Shown here: positions 24,291 to 33,220 of the stretch, piece after piece
How the letters are laid out: every line of letters begins with the position of its first letter
How positions within the stretch are numbered: position 1 is the stretch's first letter
Origin: Actinacidiphila sp. DG2A-62
Lineage (GTDB): Bacteria > Actinomycetota > Actinomycetes > Streptomycetales > Streptomycetaceae
DNA length: 64,000 nucleotides
Direction of reading: 5' to 3'
Assembly: GCF_035825295.1 (NCBI RefSeq)
Contig: NZ_JAYMGI010000002.1
Location: 5,199,501-5,263,500, forward strand
Program-made: the position numbers and the translations under genes
The notes under the pieces: model-generated
Database searches by the model: none
What the model saw: the letters and a program-made list of their open reading frames with translations, nothing else
What the model was told of the DNA's origin: nothing

Positions 24291-25643
24291 GTGGCGACGT
24301 CGAAAAGGCTCAACTCGCAGCTCCGCGAGACCATTGCCGCGGTCGGGTGCACGTACGAGGCGTTGGCGAAGGACGTGCGGCGCATCGCGGCGGAGAACGG
24401 CGAGGTGCTCCAGACCAACAAGTCCGCGGTGGCGCACTGGGTGAACGGCACGCAGCCGACCGGACAAGCAGGCCAGTATCTGGCCGAGGCGCTGTCCCGC
24501 AGGGCCGGTCGGCCGGTGACGTCGGCGGAGATCGGGTTGCGGGAGACCACCGAGCCGATTCCCTCGGACATCGATCCCGTCGTCACGGCTACGGATCTCG
24601 GCCGGGCCGATGTGGAGCGCAGGCGCTTTCTGGCCGTGGCCGCGTTCACCAGTGCGGGGGTGGCGATGCCGTTGGGGTACGACCATGAAGCCACAGCCCG
24701 CATTCTCCGCGCGCGGACGGGTGAGGCGATGGTGGGTGAAGCAGACATCGACGTGGTCCGCCAGATCACCACCGCGTTCAGTGTTGCTGATGAACGCCTG
24801 GGCGGCGGCCATGGATTGACGACCGTCACCGCGTATCTCGCGGACACCGCTGCGCCGATGCTGCGGGCGCGGTACCCGAACGAGGGCTTACGCGCGGCTG
24901 CTTTCGGAGCCGTCGCCGAACTGGCCTATCTGGCCGGTTGGAAGCACCACGACCTCGGACACGAGGGTGCGGCGCAGAGGTACTACCAAGTCGGCCACCA
25001 ACTCGCCTGCGAGGCCGACCCGCACGGCCACGCCGCGTGGATGATGCGCGCCCTGGCCCATCAGGCGCTGAGCTTGAAGCAGCCGCGTCACTGCGTGGAC
25101 TTGATCGAGGGCGCTTTGGCGCGAGGGCTCGGTCATGTCGACGGCCAGACGGAAGCGTTGCTCCACATCACCCATGCACGTGCCTACGCCGCCACGGGCG
25201 AGAAGGCGCGCGCCGCGCGTGCGCTGCTGTCGGCGGAGGATGCCCTTGTCCGCGACAGCCGTCCTCAGCCCAGCTTCTCGCTCGTCAGCGGCCCGGCTGC
25301 GGGAACAGTCGCGAGCCACACCGCCCGCACCCTGACCGATCTTGAGGACCATGCCGGTACCGAGCGGCAGCACCGGGAAGCCCTCCACCGCTGGGACGCG
25401 GTGACATACAAGCGTGTCCACGCGCTCACGCACGCCGACCTCGGCGACAGCCTCGCCGCCCAGGCACGCGCGGACGAAGCCGTCACGGCCTGGACACAAG
25501 CACTGGACCTGATGAGCGGAATGACGTCGGACCGCACCCGCAAGGCGATCACGTCGCTGCGCTCGACCCTCGCTGTCTACCAACGACGTAAAGTGCCCGG
25601 CGCGGCCGAACTTGCACGCAGGGCACGAGACGCAGTCGCCTAA
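24291..25643 (+). CDS. HTH regulator with C-terminal TPR-like repeats
   Basis: 450 residues from the GTG at 24291, preceded by TGGAGGGG. The N-terminal part (about 1-75) resembles an XRE-type DNA-binding region (LNSQLRETIAAVGCTYEALA, then SAVAHWVNG). Then follows a short hydrophobic stretch RRRFLAVAAFTSAGVAMPLG, which can be mistaken for a Tat signal. The rest is helical repeats of TPR type (GHEGAAQRYYQVGHQLA, HITHARAYAATGEKARAARA, HADLGDSLAAQARADEAVTA). Such proteins often control accessory clusters in response to a peptide or small ligand. It is a candidate regulator of the divergent ATPase and graspetide genes. Confidence 0.82.
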   Translation: MATSKRLNSQLRETIAAVGCTYEALAKDVRRIAAENGEVLQTNKSAVAHWVNGTQPTGQAGQYLAEALSRRAGRPVTSAEIGLRETTEPIPSDIDPVVTATDLGRADVERRRFLAVAAFTSAGVAMPLGYDHEATARILRARTGEAMVGEADIDVVRQITTAFSVADERLGGGHGLTTVTAYLADTAAPMLRARYPNEGLRAAAFGAVAELAYLAGWKHHDLGHEGAAQRYYQVGHQLACEADPHGHAAWMMRALAHQALSLKQPRHCVDLIEGALARGLGHVDGQTEALLHITHARAYAATGEKARAARALLSAEDALVRDSRPQPSFSLVSGPAAGTVASHTARTLTDLEDHAGTERQHREALHRWDAVTYKRVHALTHADLGDSLAAQARADEAVTAWTQALDLMSGMTSDRTRKAITSLRSTLAVYQRRKVPGAAELARRARDAVA

Positions 25644-25675
25644 CATCCCTAGCGACGGCCGACGAAGGGATTCTT

Positions 25676-26176
25676 GTGGCTCAGCCGAACACCCACGACC
25701 GCCCGCAAGCCCTCGCGCCCGCGGTGGACTCCATGACCCTGCTCGTCGCGGCAGTTATCGTCCACGACCCGGACACCGATCGCGTCGTCCTGCTCCAGCG
25801 TGGCGAGCACGCCAAGTTCGCCCAGGGGATGTGGGACCTGCCGGTCGGCAAGAGCGACCCCGGCGAACCGATCACGCGGACGGCGGTCCGTGAACTGCGC
25901 GAGGAGACCGGCCTGATCGTCAAGCCCGAGGATCTGCGCATCGCGCACATCATCCACGGAGCCTGGGGCGTCGAATCGCCCAACGGCTTCCTCACCGTCG
26001 TCTTCGCCACCCGCGCGTGGACCGGCGAACCCGAGAACCGCGAACCCCACAAACACGCCCAGGTCCGCTGGACTCCCACCGACGCGCTCCCCGAGCGGTT
26101 CGTCCCCAGCACTGCCGAAGCCCTCCGCAGCTACCTCGCAGGCGGCCCGGCGGTCTCGCTGCACGGCTGGCGCTGA
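25676..26176 (+). CDS. Nudix hydrolase
   Basis: 166 residues, GTG start at 25676 with GAAGGGA about eight bases upstream, 32 bases after the regulator. The Nudix box G-x5-E-x7-RE-L-x-EE-x-GL is complete in GKSDPGEPITRTAV followed by RELREETGL (about residues 60-82). It hydrolyses nucleoside diphosphates linked to another moiety, using Mg2+ held by the Glu residues. Substrate unknown; it is likely cotranscribed with the regulator. Confidence 0.92.
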   Translation: MAQPNTHDRPQALAPAVDSMTLLVAAVIVHDPDTDRVVLLQRGEHAKFAQGMWDLPVGKSDPGEPITRTAVRELREETGLIVKPEDLRIAHIIHGAWGVESPNGFLTVVFATRAWTGEPENREPHKHAQVRWTPTDALPERFVPSTAEALRSYLAGGPAVSLHGWR

Positions 26177-26192
26177 AAGGGGTCGGGTTCCG

Positions 26193-26261
26193 GATGAGGT
26201 GCGGGCAGCGTACGAGGTGCTGGTCCGCGACGGCTTCACGCGCCGGATGATCGTGGGCTGA
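26193..26261 (+). other. Possible C-terminal gene scar
   Basis: A short open stretch reads PDEVRAAYEVLVRDGFTRRMIVG and then stops. It looks like the natural end of a protein but has no body: the frame upstream lies inside the Nudix gene. It may be the leftover 3' end of a gene disrupted when the island formed. No family is recognised. Confidence 0.35.
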
Positions 26262-26280
26262 GGCCCGGAGGTACACCAAA

Positions 26281-26315
26281 GCCGCCGCGGACCTCGTCGG
26301 GGAGGCCGCGGCGGC
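26281..26315. terminator. Strong hairpin between the island and the NlpC/P60 gene
   Basis: GCCGCCGCGG (26281-26290) pairs with 26306-26315 and CCTC (26292-26295) with GAGG (26302-26305), leaving one bulged A and a 6-base loop. It serves the rightward Nudix transcript and the leftward NlpC/P60 transcript. Confidence 0.75.
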
Positions 26316-26342
26316 CTCGGCGGTCGGGGCGGGGTAAGGCGG

Positions 26343-27311
26343 TCACAGGACGCGGACCGCCCAGTCGGGCTCGTAGTCCACGAGCTGGTGGATCGCGACC
26401 GGGGTCGAGGAGTTGGCCGCGTCCAGGTACTGGCCGTCGCCGATGAAGACGCCGACGTGGTAGGCGCTGCCCTCGCCGCCCCAGAAGATGAGGTCGCCCG
26501 GCTGGAGGGCCGAGGTGGAGACCGGGGTGCCCACCGTGGACTGCTCCTGCGAGGTGCGCGGCAGGGTCACGCCCACGGAGGCGAACGCGGCCTGGGTCAG
26601 GCCCGAGCAGTCGTAGGAGTCGGGGCCGGTCGCGCCGTAGACGTACGGCTTGCCCAGCTGGGACTTCAGGAAGGCGATCAGCTGGTCGACCTTGCTGGAG
26701 GACGCCGGCCCCACGGTGGTGCTCGCGGTCGCGGACGCGGAGGGTGTCGCGGACGACGAGGATGACGAGGACGCTGAGGACGACGACCCGGACGAGGCGG
26801 CGTGCAGCGCGGTGCGCCGCGCCGCGCGCGACGCGGCAGCCTGCGCGGCCGCCCGCTCCCGCGCGGCCTTCAGTAGCGCCGCGGCCTTCGCGGCCTTGAG
26901 CTGCGCCGCCTTCTTCGCGGCGGCGGCGCTCTTGGCGGCCGCCGCGGCGTCGTGCTGGCGCACGGCGGCCAGCTGGGCCTGGACCGCGGACTGCCCGACC
27001 GCGTCGGCGGCCTGCCGGGCGCCGGCGCCCGTCGACAGGAACGCGAGCGCCGAGGACGGCGAGGACGGCGCGGACCCGGTGGCCCGCGGGTGGGCGGGGG
27101 AGGGACGGTGGTGCGTGTTGTCGGCCATGGCCGGAGCGGCCGCGCCGCTGAGAGCGAGCGCGCTGACGACACCGCCGACGAGTCCGGCCCGGCGAGCCCA
27201 GTGGGGATCGCGGGGCGCCGCGTGCCGTCGGCGGCCGGTATGGGGCCTCGCCTCGGCATCTGTATGGGTATGCGCAGCGGACGTCAGGGTCCGCACCTGG
27301 TTCGGGGACAT
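26343..27311 (-). CDS. Secreted NlpC/P60 peptidoglycan endopeptidase
   Basis: 322 residues. A long N-terminal region is followed by an export signal (GLVGGVVSALALSGAAAPAMA, cleavage after AMA near residue 62). Then come an Ala/Lys-rich helical stretch likely to form a coiled coil (about 100-170), a Ser-rich linker and the C-terminal NlpC/P60 domain. The catalytic Cys is in YDCSGLT and the His in YHVGVFIGDG. It cleaves stem peptides of cell-wall peptidoglycan outside the cell. The gene is monocistronic and divergent from nuo. Confidence 0.92.
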   Translation of the reverse strand: MSPNQVRTLTSAAHTHTDAEARPHTGRRRHAAPRDPHWARRAGLVGGVVSALALSGAAAPAMADNTHHRPSPAHPRATGSAPSSPSSALAFLSTGAGARQAADAVGQSAVQAQLAAVRQHDAAAAAKSAAAAKKAAQLKAAKAAALLKAARERAAAQAAASRAARRTALHAASSGSSSSASSSSSSSATPSASATASTTVGPASSSKVDQLIAFLKSQLGKPYVYGATGPDSYDCSGLTQAAFASVGVTLPRTSQEQSTVGTPVSTSALQPGDLIFWGGEGSAYHVGVFIGDGQYLDAANSSTPVAIHQLVDYEPDWAVRVL

Positions 27312-27877
27312 GCGTCTCTGGCTATCAGGAACGAAAGGTTCCGTTCAACAAAGGTGGGATGCGCCACACTTGACGTGCTCACGGCCCAATTGCCCGTTTC
27401 GGGATCTTGGTTCGGGCGTGCTTTGGGGCGTTTTCCGACCGCTGGTTACGTATGCGCTCGTGCACGCGTTCACACGCGTCAGTCCCGGGTTCCCCGGGTC
27501 ACCCGGCCGGGTCGGCAGCCGCTATCACGACCTTCGGTCCATCTCCAATTTGCCTGGGCCGTGCTCGGGCTGATAGTGCGAGCGCCGCACTGACCAGCGG
27601 TAACGCCGAAAAAAATGACCTGAAGTGATCGTTTGGACGAGTTCCGCCACAAGATCGCCGCTCATCCGACTTCATGATCATCTCCCAGGTGGTGGAGATC
27701 ACAAAGCTGGTGCGTACCCCCGTGTCGCAGATCACAGACCGGCAGGCATAGGATGCGGGCAGCTTGGGCTTGTGAACTGCCTCACATAGATGCGATCTTC
27801 GCCTCTGCGTGACGGTTCACTCGCACCGGGTGACGGTCTGAGCGTCAGTCACTGTCGACTGAAAGGAGCGGGGGACG
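27312..27877. other. Divergent control region of NlpC/P60 and nuo
   Basis: 566 bases without a gene and less GC-rich than its surroundings. Toward the NlpC/P60 gene it holds several short hairpins on the minus strand, such as CCCGGG-GAA-CCCGGG, ACGCGT-gtga-ACGCGT and GGAAC-ctttc-GTTCC. A direct repeat AGATCACA lies at 27696-27703 and 27729-27736. A TAGGAT (-10-like) lies at 27749-27754, and the Rex-type promoter is annotated separately. No known riboswitch was recognised. Confidence 0.6.
27764..27792 (+). promoter_or_regulatory. nuo promoter candidate with a Rex operator in its spacer
   Basis: TTGGGC (27764-27769), a 17-bp spacer and TAGATG (27787-27792) form a vegetative-type promoter. The segment 27770-27787, TTGTGAACTGCCTCACAT, matches the Rex operator consensus TTGTGAA-N4-TTCACAA at all but two of its fixed positions. 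Rex senses the NADH/NAD+ ratio; bound here it would block polymerase. In S. coelicolor the nuo operon is reported as a Rex target, from memory. Confidence 0.75.
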
Positions 27878-28235
27878 GTGAACACCTACGCGCCCATCAT
27901 CGTGCTGGGAGGGCTCGCTGCCGGATTCGCGATCTTCTCCGTGGTGATGGCCTCGATCATCGGGCCGAAGCGGTACAACCGGGCCAAATTGGAGGCCTAC
28001 GAGTGCGGCATCGAGCCCACTCCGCAGGCCAGGCGGCGGCCGCTTCCCGATCAAGTACTACCTGACGGCGATGCTCTTCATCGTCTTCGACATCGAGATC
28101 GTCTTCCTCTACCCGTGGGCCGTCACCTTCGACCGGCTGGGGATGTTCGGGCTCGTCGAGATGCTCCTCTTCGTGCTCACCGTCTTCGTCGCGTACGCGT
28201 ACGTGTGGCGCCGCGGCGGCCTGGAGTGGGACTAG
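27878..28235 (+). CDS. nuoA: NADH-quinone oxidoreductase subunit A (frameshifted)
   Basis: GTG start with AAAGGAG at 27862-27868. The first frame encodes membrane helix 1 and YNRAKLEAYECGIEPTP, the conserved NuoA loop. Around 28025-28031 the frame changes; the continuation encodes PGGGRFPIKYYLTAMLFIVF then VFLYPWAVTF, helix 3 and the end RRGGLEWD, with stop at 28233-28235. Together the pieces make a normal protein of about 119 residues. Complex I needs NuoA, so a one-base sequencing error in the GGCCAGGCGGCGGCC run is more likely than a real lesion. First gene of the operon. Confidence 0.88.
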
Positions 28236-28328
28236 GCATGCGCTAGCCGGGCCGAAGACCACCACCTAGACGACCACCTAGAGGGCCACTCAGAGAACCA
28301 GGGGACCGAGGGGACCAGGAGCCAACCC

Positions 28329-28883
28329 ATGGGTATCGAAGAGAAACTGCCGAGCGGATTCCTGCTCACGACGGTCGAGACCGCGGCGGGGTGGGTGCGC
28401 AAGGCGTCGGTCTTCCCGGCCACCTTCGGACTCGCCTGCTGCGCCATCGAGATGATGACCACCGGCGCCGGCCGCTACGACATGGCGCGGTTCGGCATGG
28501 AGGTCTTCCGCGGGTCGCCGCGCCAGGCCGACCTGATGATCGTGGCCGGACGGGTGAGCCAGAAGATGGCCCCGGTGCTGCGGCAGGTCTACGACCAGAT
28601 GCCGAACCCCAAGTGGGTGATCTCGATGGGCGTCTGCGCCTCCAGCGGCGGCATGTTCAACAACTACGCGATCGTGCAGGGCGTCGACCACATCGTGCCG
28701 GTCGACATCTACCTGCCCGGCTGCCCGCCGCGCCCGGAGATGCTGCTCGACGCGATCCTCAAGCTCCACGAGAAGATCCAGCACGGCAAGCTCGGCGTGA
28801 ACCGCGAGGAGGCCGCGCGCGAGGCCGAGGAAGCCGCCCGCAAGGCACTGCCCACGATCGAGATGAAGGGGCTGCTGCGATGA
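28329..28883 (+). CDS. nuoB: NADH-quinone oxidoreductase subunit B
   Basis: 184 residues. It carries the terminal [4Fe-4S] cluster N2 that hands electrons to menaquinone; ligands are visible in FGLACCAIEMM, GVCASSGGMF and LPGCPPRPE. Hydrophilic arm at the membrane interface. A charged Glu/Ala helix extends the C-terminus. Its stop overlaps the nuoC ATG. Confidence 0.96.
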   Translation: MGIEEKLPSGFLLTTVETAAGWVRKASVFPATFGLACCAIEMMTTGAGRYDMARFGMEVFRGSPRQADLMIVAGRVSQKMAPVLRQVYDQMPNPKWVISMGVCASSGGMFNNYAIVQGVDHIVPVDIYLPGCPPRPEMLLDAILKLHEKIQHGKLGVNREEAAREAEEAARKALPTIEMKGLLR

Positions 28884-29787
28884 GCACTCCCTCGAACCCG
28901 CCAGGCCCCGCCGACCCGTCCGGCCGGCCGGACCCGTCCGACCGGTCCGGTTCGAACGCGCCGGGACACAAGGGGCCCGAGCCGTCGGGGCCGAACCCCT
29001 CCGGCTCGCAGCAGCCCGGCCAGGGCGCGCCCGACTCGAACCCGCGCGCCTCCAGCCCGCCCGGCGACGGCGCGCCGACCACGCCGGAGCAGCGCAACGA
29101 GGGCGCGGTGCCCTCCCCGCGGGACGGCGCGGGCGAGGTCATCGGCGTCCGCCGGGGCATGTTCGGCGCCAACAACGGCGGCGACACCTCCGGTTACGGC
29201 GGCCTGGTGCGCACCGTGCGGCTGCCCGGCGCCGCCACCCGCCCGTACGGCGGGGTGTTCGACGAGATCGCCGACGAACTCGAGGGTGCGCTGGAGGAGC
29301 AGGGTCTGCCGCCCGGCGACGCGATCGACAAGACCGTGGTGGACCGCGGCGAGCTGACCTTCCACATCGCCCGCGAGCACCTGCTCCAGGTGGCCCGCAC
29401 GCTGCGCGACGACCCGGCGCTGCGGTTCGAGCTGTGCACCGGCGTCAGCGGCGTGCACTACCCCGGCGACAAGGGCCGCGAGCTGCACGCGGTGTACCAC
29501 CTGCGCTCGATCACCCACGGCCGGCTGATCCGGCTGGAGGTCTCGGCGCCCGACGCCGACCCGCACATCCCCTCGCTGGTCCCGGTCTACCCGACCAACG
29601 ACTGGCACGAGCGCGAGACGTACGACTTCTTCGGCATCGTCTTCGACGGCCACCCCGCGCTCACCCGGATCATGATGCCGGACGACTGGCCCGGCCACCC
29701 GCAGCGCAAGGACTACCCGCTCGGCGGCATCCCCGTCGAGTACAAGGGCGCCCAGATCCCGGCGCCCGACCAGCGGAGGTCGTACTC

Positions 29788-29791
<4 letters not shown>
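28880..29791 (+). CDS. nuoC: NADH-quinone oxidoreductase subunit C with extended N-terminus
   Basis: 303 residues. The conserved 30-kDa-subunit region (about 100-300) includes ELCTGVSGVHYPG, LHAVYHLRSITHG, PSLVPVYPTNDWHERETYDF and DYPLGGIPVEY. The first 85 residues are a disordered Pro/Ser/Gly/Asp tail with repeated PSG and DPSD units, longer than in most bacteria. It belongs to the hydrophilic arm and docks to NuoD. ATGA overlaps at both ends show translational coupling. Confidence 0.95.
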
Positions 29792-31121
<1,330 letters not shown>

Positions 31122-31125
<4 letters not shown>

Positions 31126-31886
31126 GCGCCGAAGTGTCGCTGGGAATCCCCGAGATGCCCGCTCCGGACTACCCGGCAGACGTCCGGGCCCGGCTGGAGA
31201 CCGACGCCGCGGAGGTGATCGCCCGCTACCCCGGTTCGCGCAGCGCCCTGCTGCCGCTGCTGCACCTGGTGCAGTCCGAGGAGGGCTATGTCACCAGGAC
31301 CGGCATCCGGTTCTGCGCCGAGGTGCTGGGCCTGACCACCGCCGAGGTCACCGCGGTCGCCACCTTCTACACGATGTACCGGCGCAAGCCCTCGGGCGAC
31401 TACCAGGTCGGGGTCTGCACCAACACCCTGTGCGCGGTGATGGGCGGCGACGCGATCTTCGAGGACCTGCAGCGCCACCTGGGCGTCGGCAACGACGAGA
31501 CCACCGCCGACGGCAAGGTCACGCTGGAGCACATCGAGTGCAACGCGGCCTGCGACTTCGCGCCGGTGGTGATGGTCAACTGGGAGTTCTTCGACAACCA
31601 GACCCCCGAGTCGGCCCGGCAGCTCGTCGACGACCTGATCGCCGGCCGGGAGGTCCGCCCGACCCGCGGCGCGCCGCTGTGCACGTACAAGGAGACCGCG
31701 CGCATCCTGGCCGGCTTCCCCGACGAGCGTGAGGGCGCCGTCGAGGCGACCGGCGGCGCGGGCCCCGCGTCGCTGGCGGGGCTGCGGCTGCACCGCGGCG
31801 ACCCCGGCGCCCACATCGTCCCGCAGCAGGCCGAACCGCACCGGGCCGAGTCGGGAGAGGCCGAGTCGGGAGAGGAGGGCGAGTGA
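31122..31886 (+). CDS. nuoE: NADH-quinone oxidoreductase subunit E
   Basis: 254 residues, thioredoxin-like 24-kDa subunit with a [2Fe-2S] cluster held by Cys in VCTNTLC and CNAACDFAP. It works with NuoF to take electrons from NADH. About 40 C-terminal residues (GPASLAGLRLHRGDPGAH onwards, then an EAESGEEGE tail) exceed the usual length. Start and stop overlap neighbours. Confidence 0.95.
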
Positions 31887-33220
31887 TGACCGTGGAACCG
31901 GCCGAGAAGCTGCTCGCGCCCGTACTGTCGGAGTTCTGGGACGACCCGCGGTCGTGGACGCTGGACACCTACCGCAGGCACGACGGCTACCACGCGCTCG
32001 GCAAGGCGCTGGCGATGGCGCCGGACGACGTGATCGCCTACGTCAAGGACTCCGGACTGCGCGGCCGCGGCGGCGCCGGCTTCCCCACCGGCATGAAGTG
32101 GCAGTTCATCCCGCAGGGCGACGGCAAGCCGCACTACCTGGTGGTCAACGCCGACGAGTCCGAGCCGGGCACCTGCAAGGACATCCCGCTGCTCTTCGCC
32201 AACCCGCACGCGCTGATCGAGGGCATGATCATCGCGTGCTGGGCGATCCGTTCGAACCACGCTTTCATCTACCTCCGCGGTGAGGTCGTGCCGGTGCTGC
32301 GCCGGCTGCACGAGGCGGTCCGCGAGGCCTACGCCGCCGGCTACCTCGGCAAGAACATCAAGGGCAGCGGCTTCGACCTCGACATCACGGTGCACGCGGG
32401 CGCGGGCGCGTACATCTGCGGCGAGGAGACGGCGCTGCTGGACTCGCTGGAGGGACGCCGCGGCCAGCCCCGGCTCCGGCCGCCCTTCCCGGCGGTCGAG
32501 GGCCTGTACGCGTGCCCCACCGTCGTGAACAACGTCGAGTCCATCGCATCGGTTCCCGCGATCATCAACCGGGGCAAGGAGTGGTTCCGGTCGATGGGCA
32601 GCGAGAAGTCCCCGGGCTTCACGCTGTACTCGCTGTCCGGCCACGTCGCCCGCCCCGGCCAGTACGAGGGCCCGCTCGGCATCACCCTGCGGCAGCTGCT
32701 CGACATGGGCGGCGGCATGCGGCCGGGCCACCGGCTGAAGTTCTGGACCCCCGGCGGCTCCTCGACCCCGATGTTCACCGACGAGCACCTCGACGTGCCG
32801 CTGGACTACGAGGGCGTCGGCGCGGCCGGCTCGATGCTCGGCACCAAGGCGCTGCAGTGCTTCGACGAGACGACCTGCGTGGTGCGGGCCGTCACCCGCT
32901 GGACCGAGTTCTACGCCCACGAGTCGTGCGGCAAGTGCACGCCGTGCCGCGAGGGCACCTACTGGCTGGTCCAGCTGCTGCGCGACATCGAGGCCGGCAA
33001 GGGCGTCCCCTCCGACCTGGACAAGCTCAACGACATCGCCGACAACATCAACGGCAAGTCCTTCTGCGCGCTCGGCGACGGCGCCGCCGCCCCGATCTTC
33101 TCCTCCCTGAAGTACTTCCGGGCGGAGTACGAGGAGCACATCGAGCGCAGGGGCTGCCCGTTCGACCCGGCCCGCTCCACCGCCTGGGCCGACAAGTCCC
33201 GTACGGAGGTCAACGCGTGA
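31886..33220 (+). CDS. nuoF: NADH-quinone oxidoreductase subunit F (NADH/FMN-binding)
   Basis: 444 residues from the ATG at 31886, just after a GAGGAGGG ribosome site; a GTG at 31883 would add one residue. It binds NADH and FMN: GRGGAGFPTGMKW, NADESEPGTCKD and GAYICGEETALL. The N3 [4Fe-4S] cluster uses SCGKCTPCREG near residue 353. It is the electron entry point of complex I. Confidence 0.97.
   Translation: MTVEPAEKLLAPVLSEFWDDPRSWTLDTYRRHDGYHALGKALAMAPDDVIAYVKDSGLRGRGGAGFPTGMKWQFIPQGDGKPHYLVVNADESEPGTCKDIPLLFANPHALIEGMIIACWAIRSNHAFIYLRGEVVPVLRRLHEAVREAYAAGYLGKNIKGSGFDLDITVHAGAGAYICGEETALLDSLEGRRGQPRLRPPFPAVEGLYACPTVVNNVESIASVPAIINRGKEWFRSMGSEKSPGFTLYSLSGHVARPGQYEGPLGITLRQLLDMGGGMRPGHRLKFWTPGGSSTPMFTDEHLDVPLDYEGVGAAGSMLGTKALQCFDETTCVVRAVTRWTEFYAHESCGKCTPCREGTYWLVQLLRDIEAGKGVPSDLDKLNDIADNINGKSFCALGDGAAAPIFSSLKYFRAEYEEHIERRGCPFDPARSTAWADKSRTEVNA

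Noticed and set aside
24600..24680. Tat signal peptide in the HTH/TPR-type regulator
   Set aside because: The RRRFL plus hydrophobic stretch is internal, after a DNA-binding region of about 75 residues; it is a common look-alike in this regulator type.
27312..27560. A c-di-AMP (ydaO-type) riboswitch before the NlpC/P60 gene
   Set aside because: Such switches occur before some actinobacterial cell-wall hydrolase genes, but the conserved GGGGTGAAT and CCGACAGCT blocks are missing here; only ordinary hairpins are seen.
27878..28235. nuoA as a true pseudogene
   Set aside because: Both halves are well conserved and the rest of the operon is intact; a one-base sequencing error is simpler.
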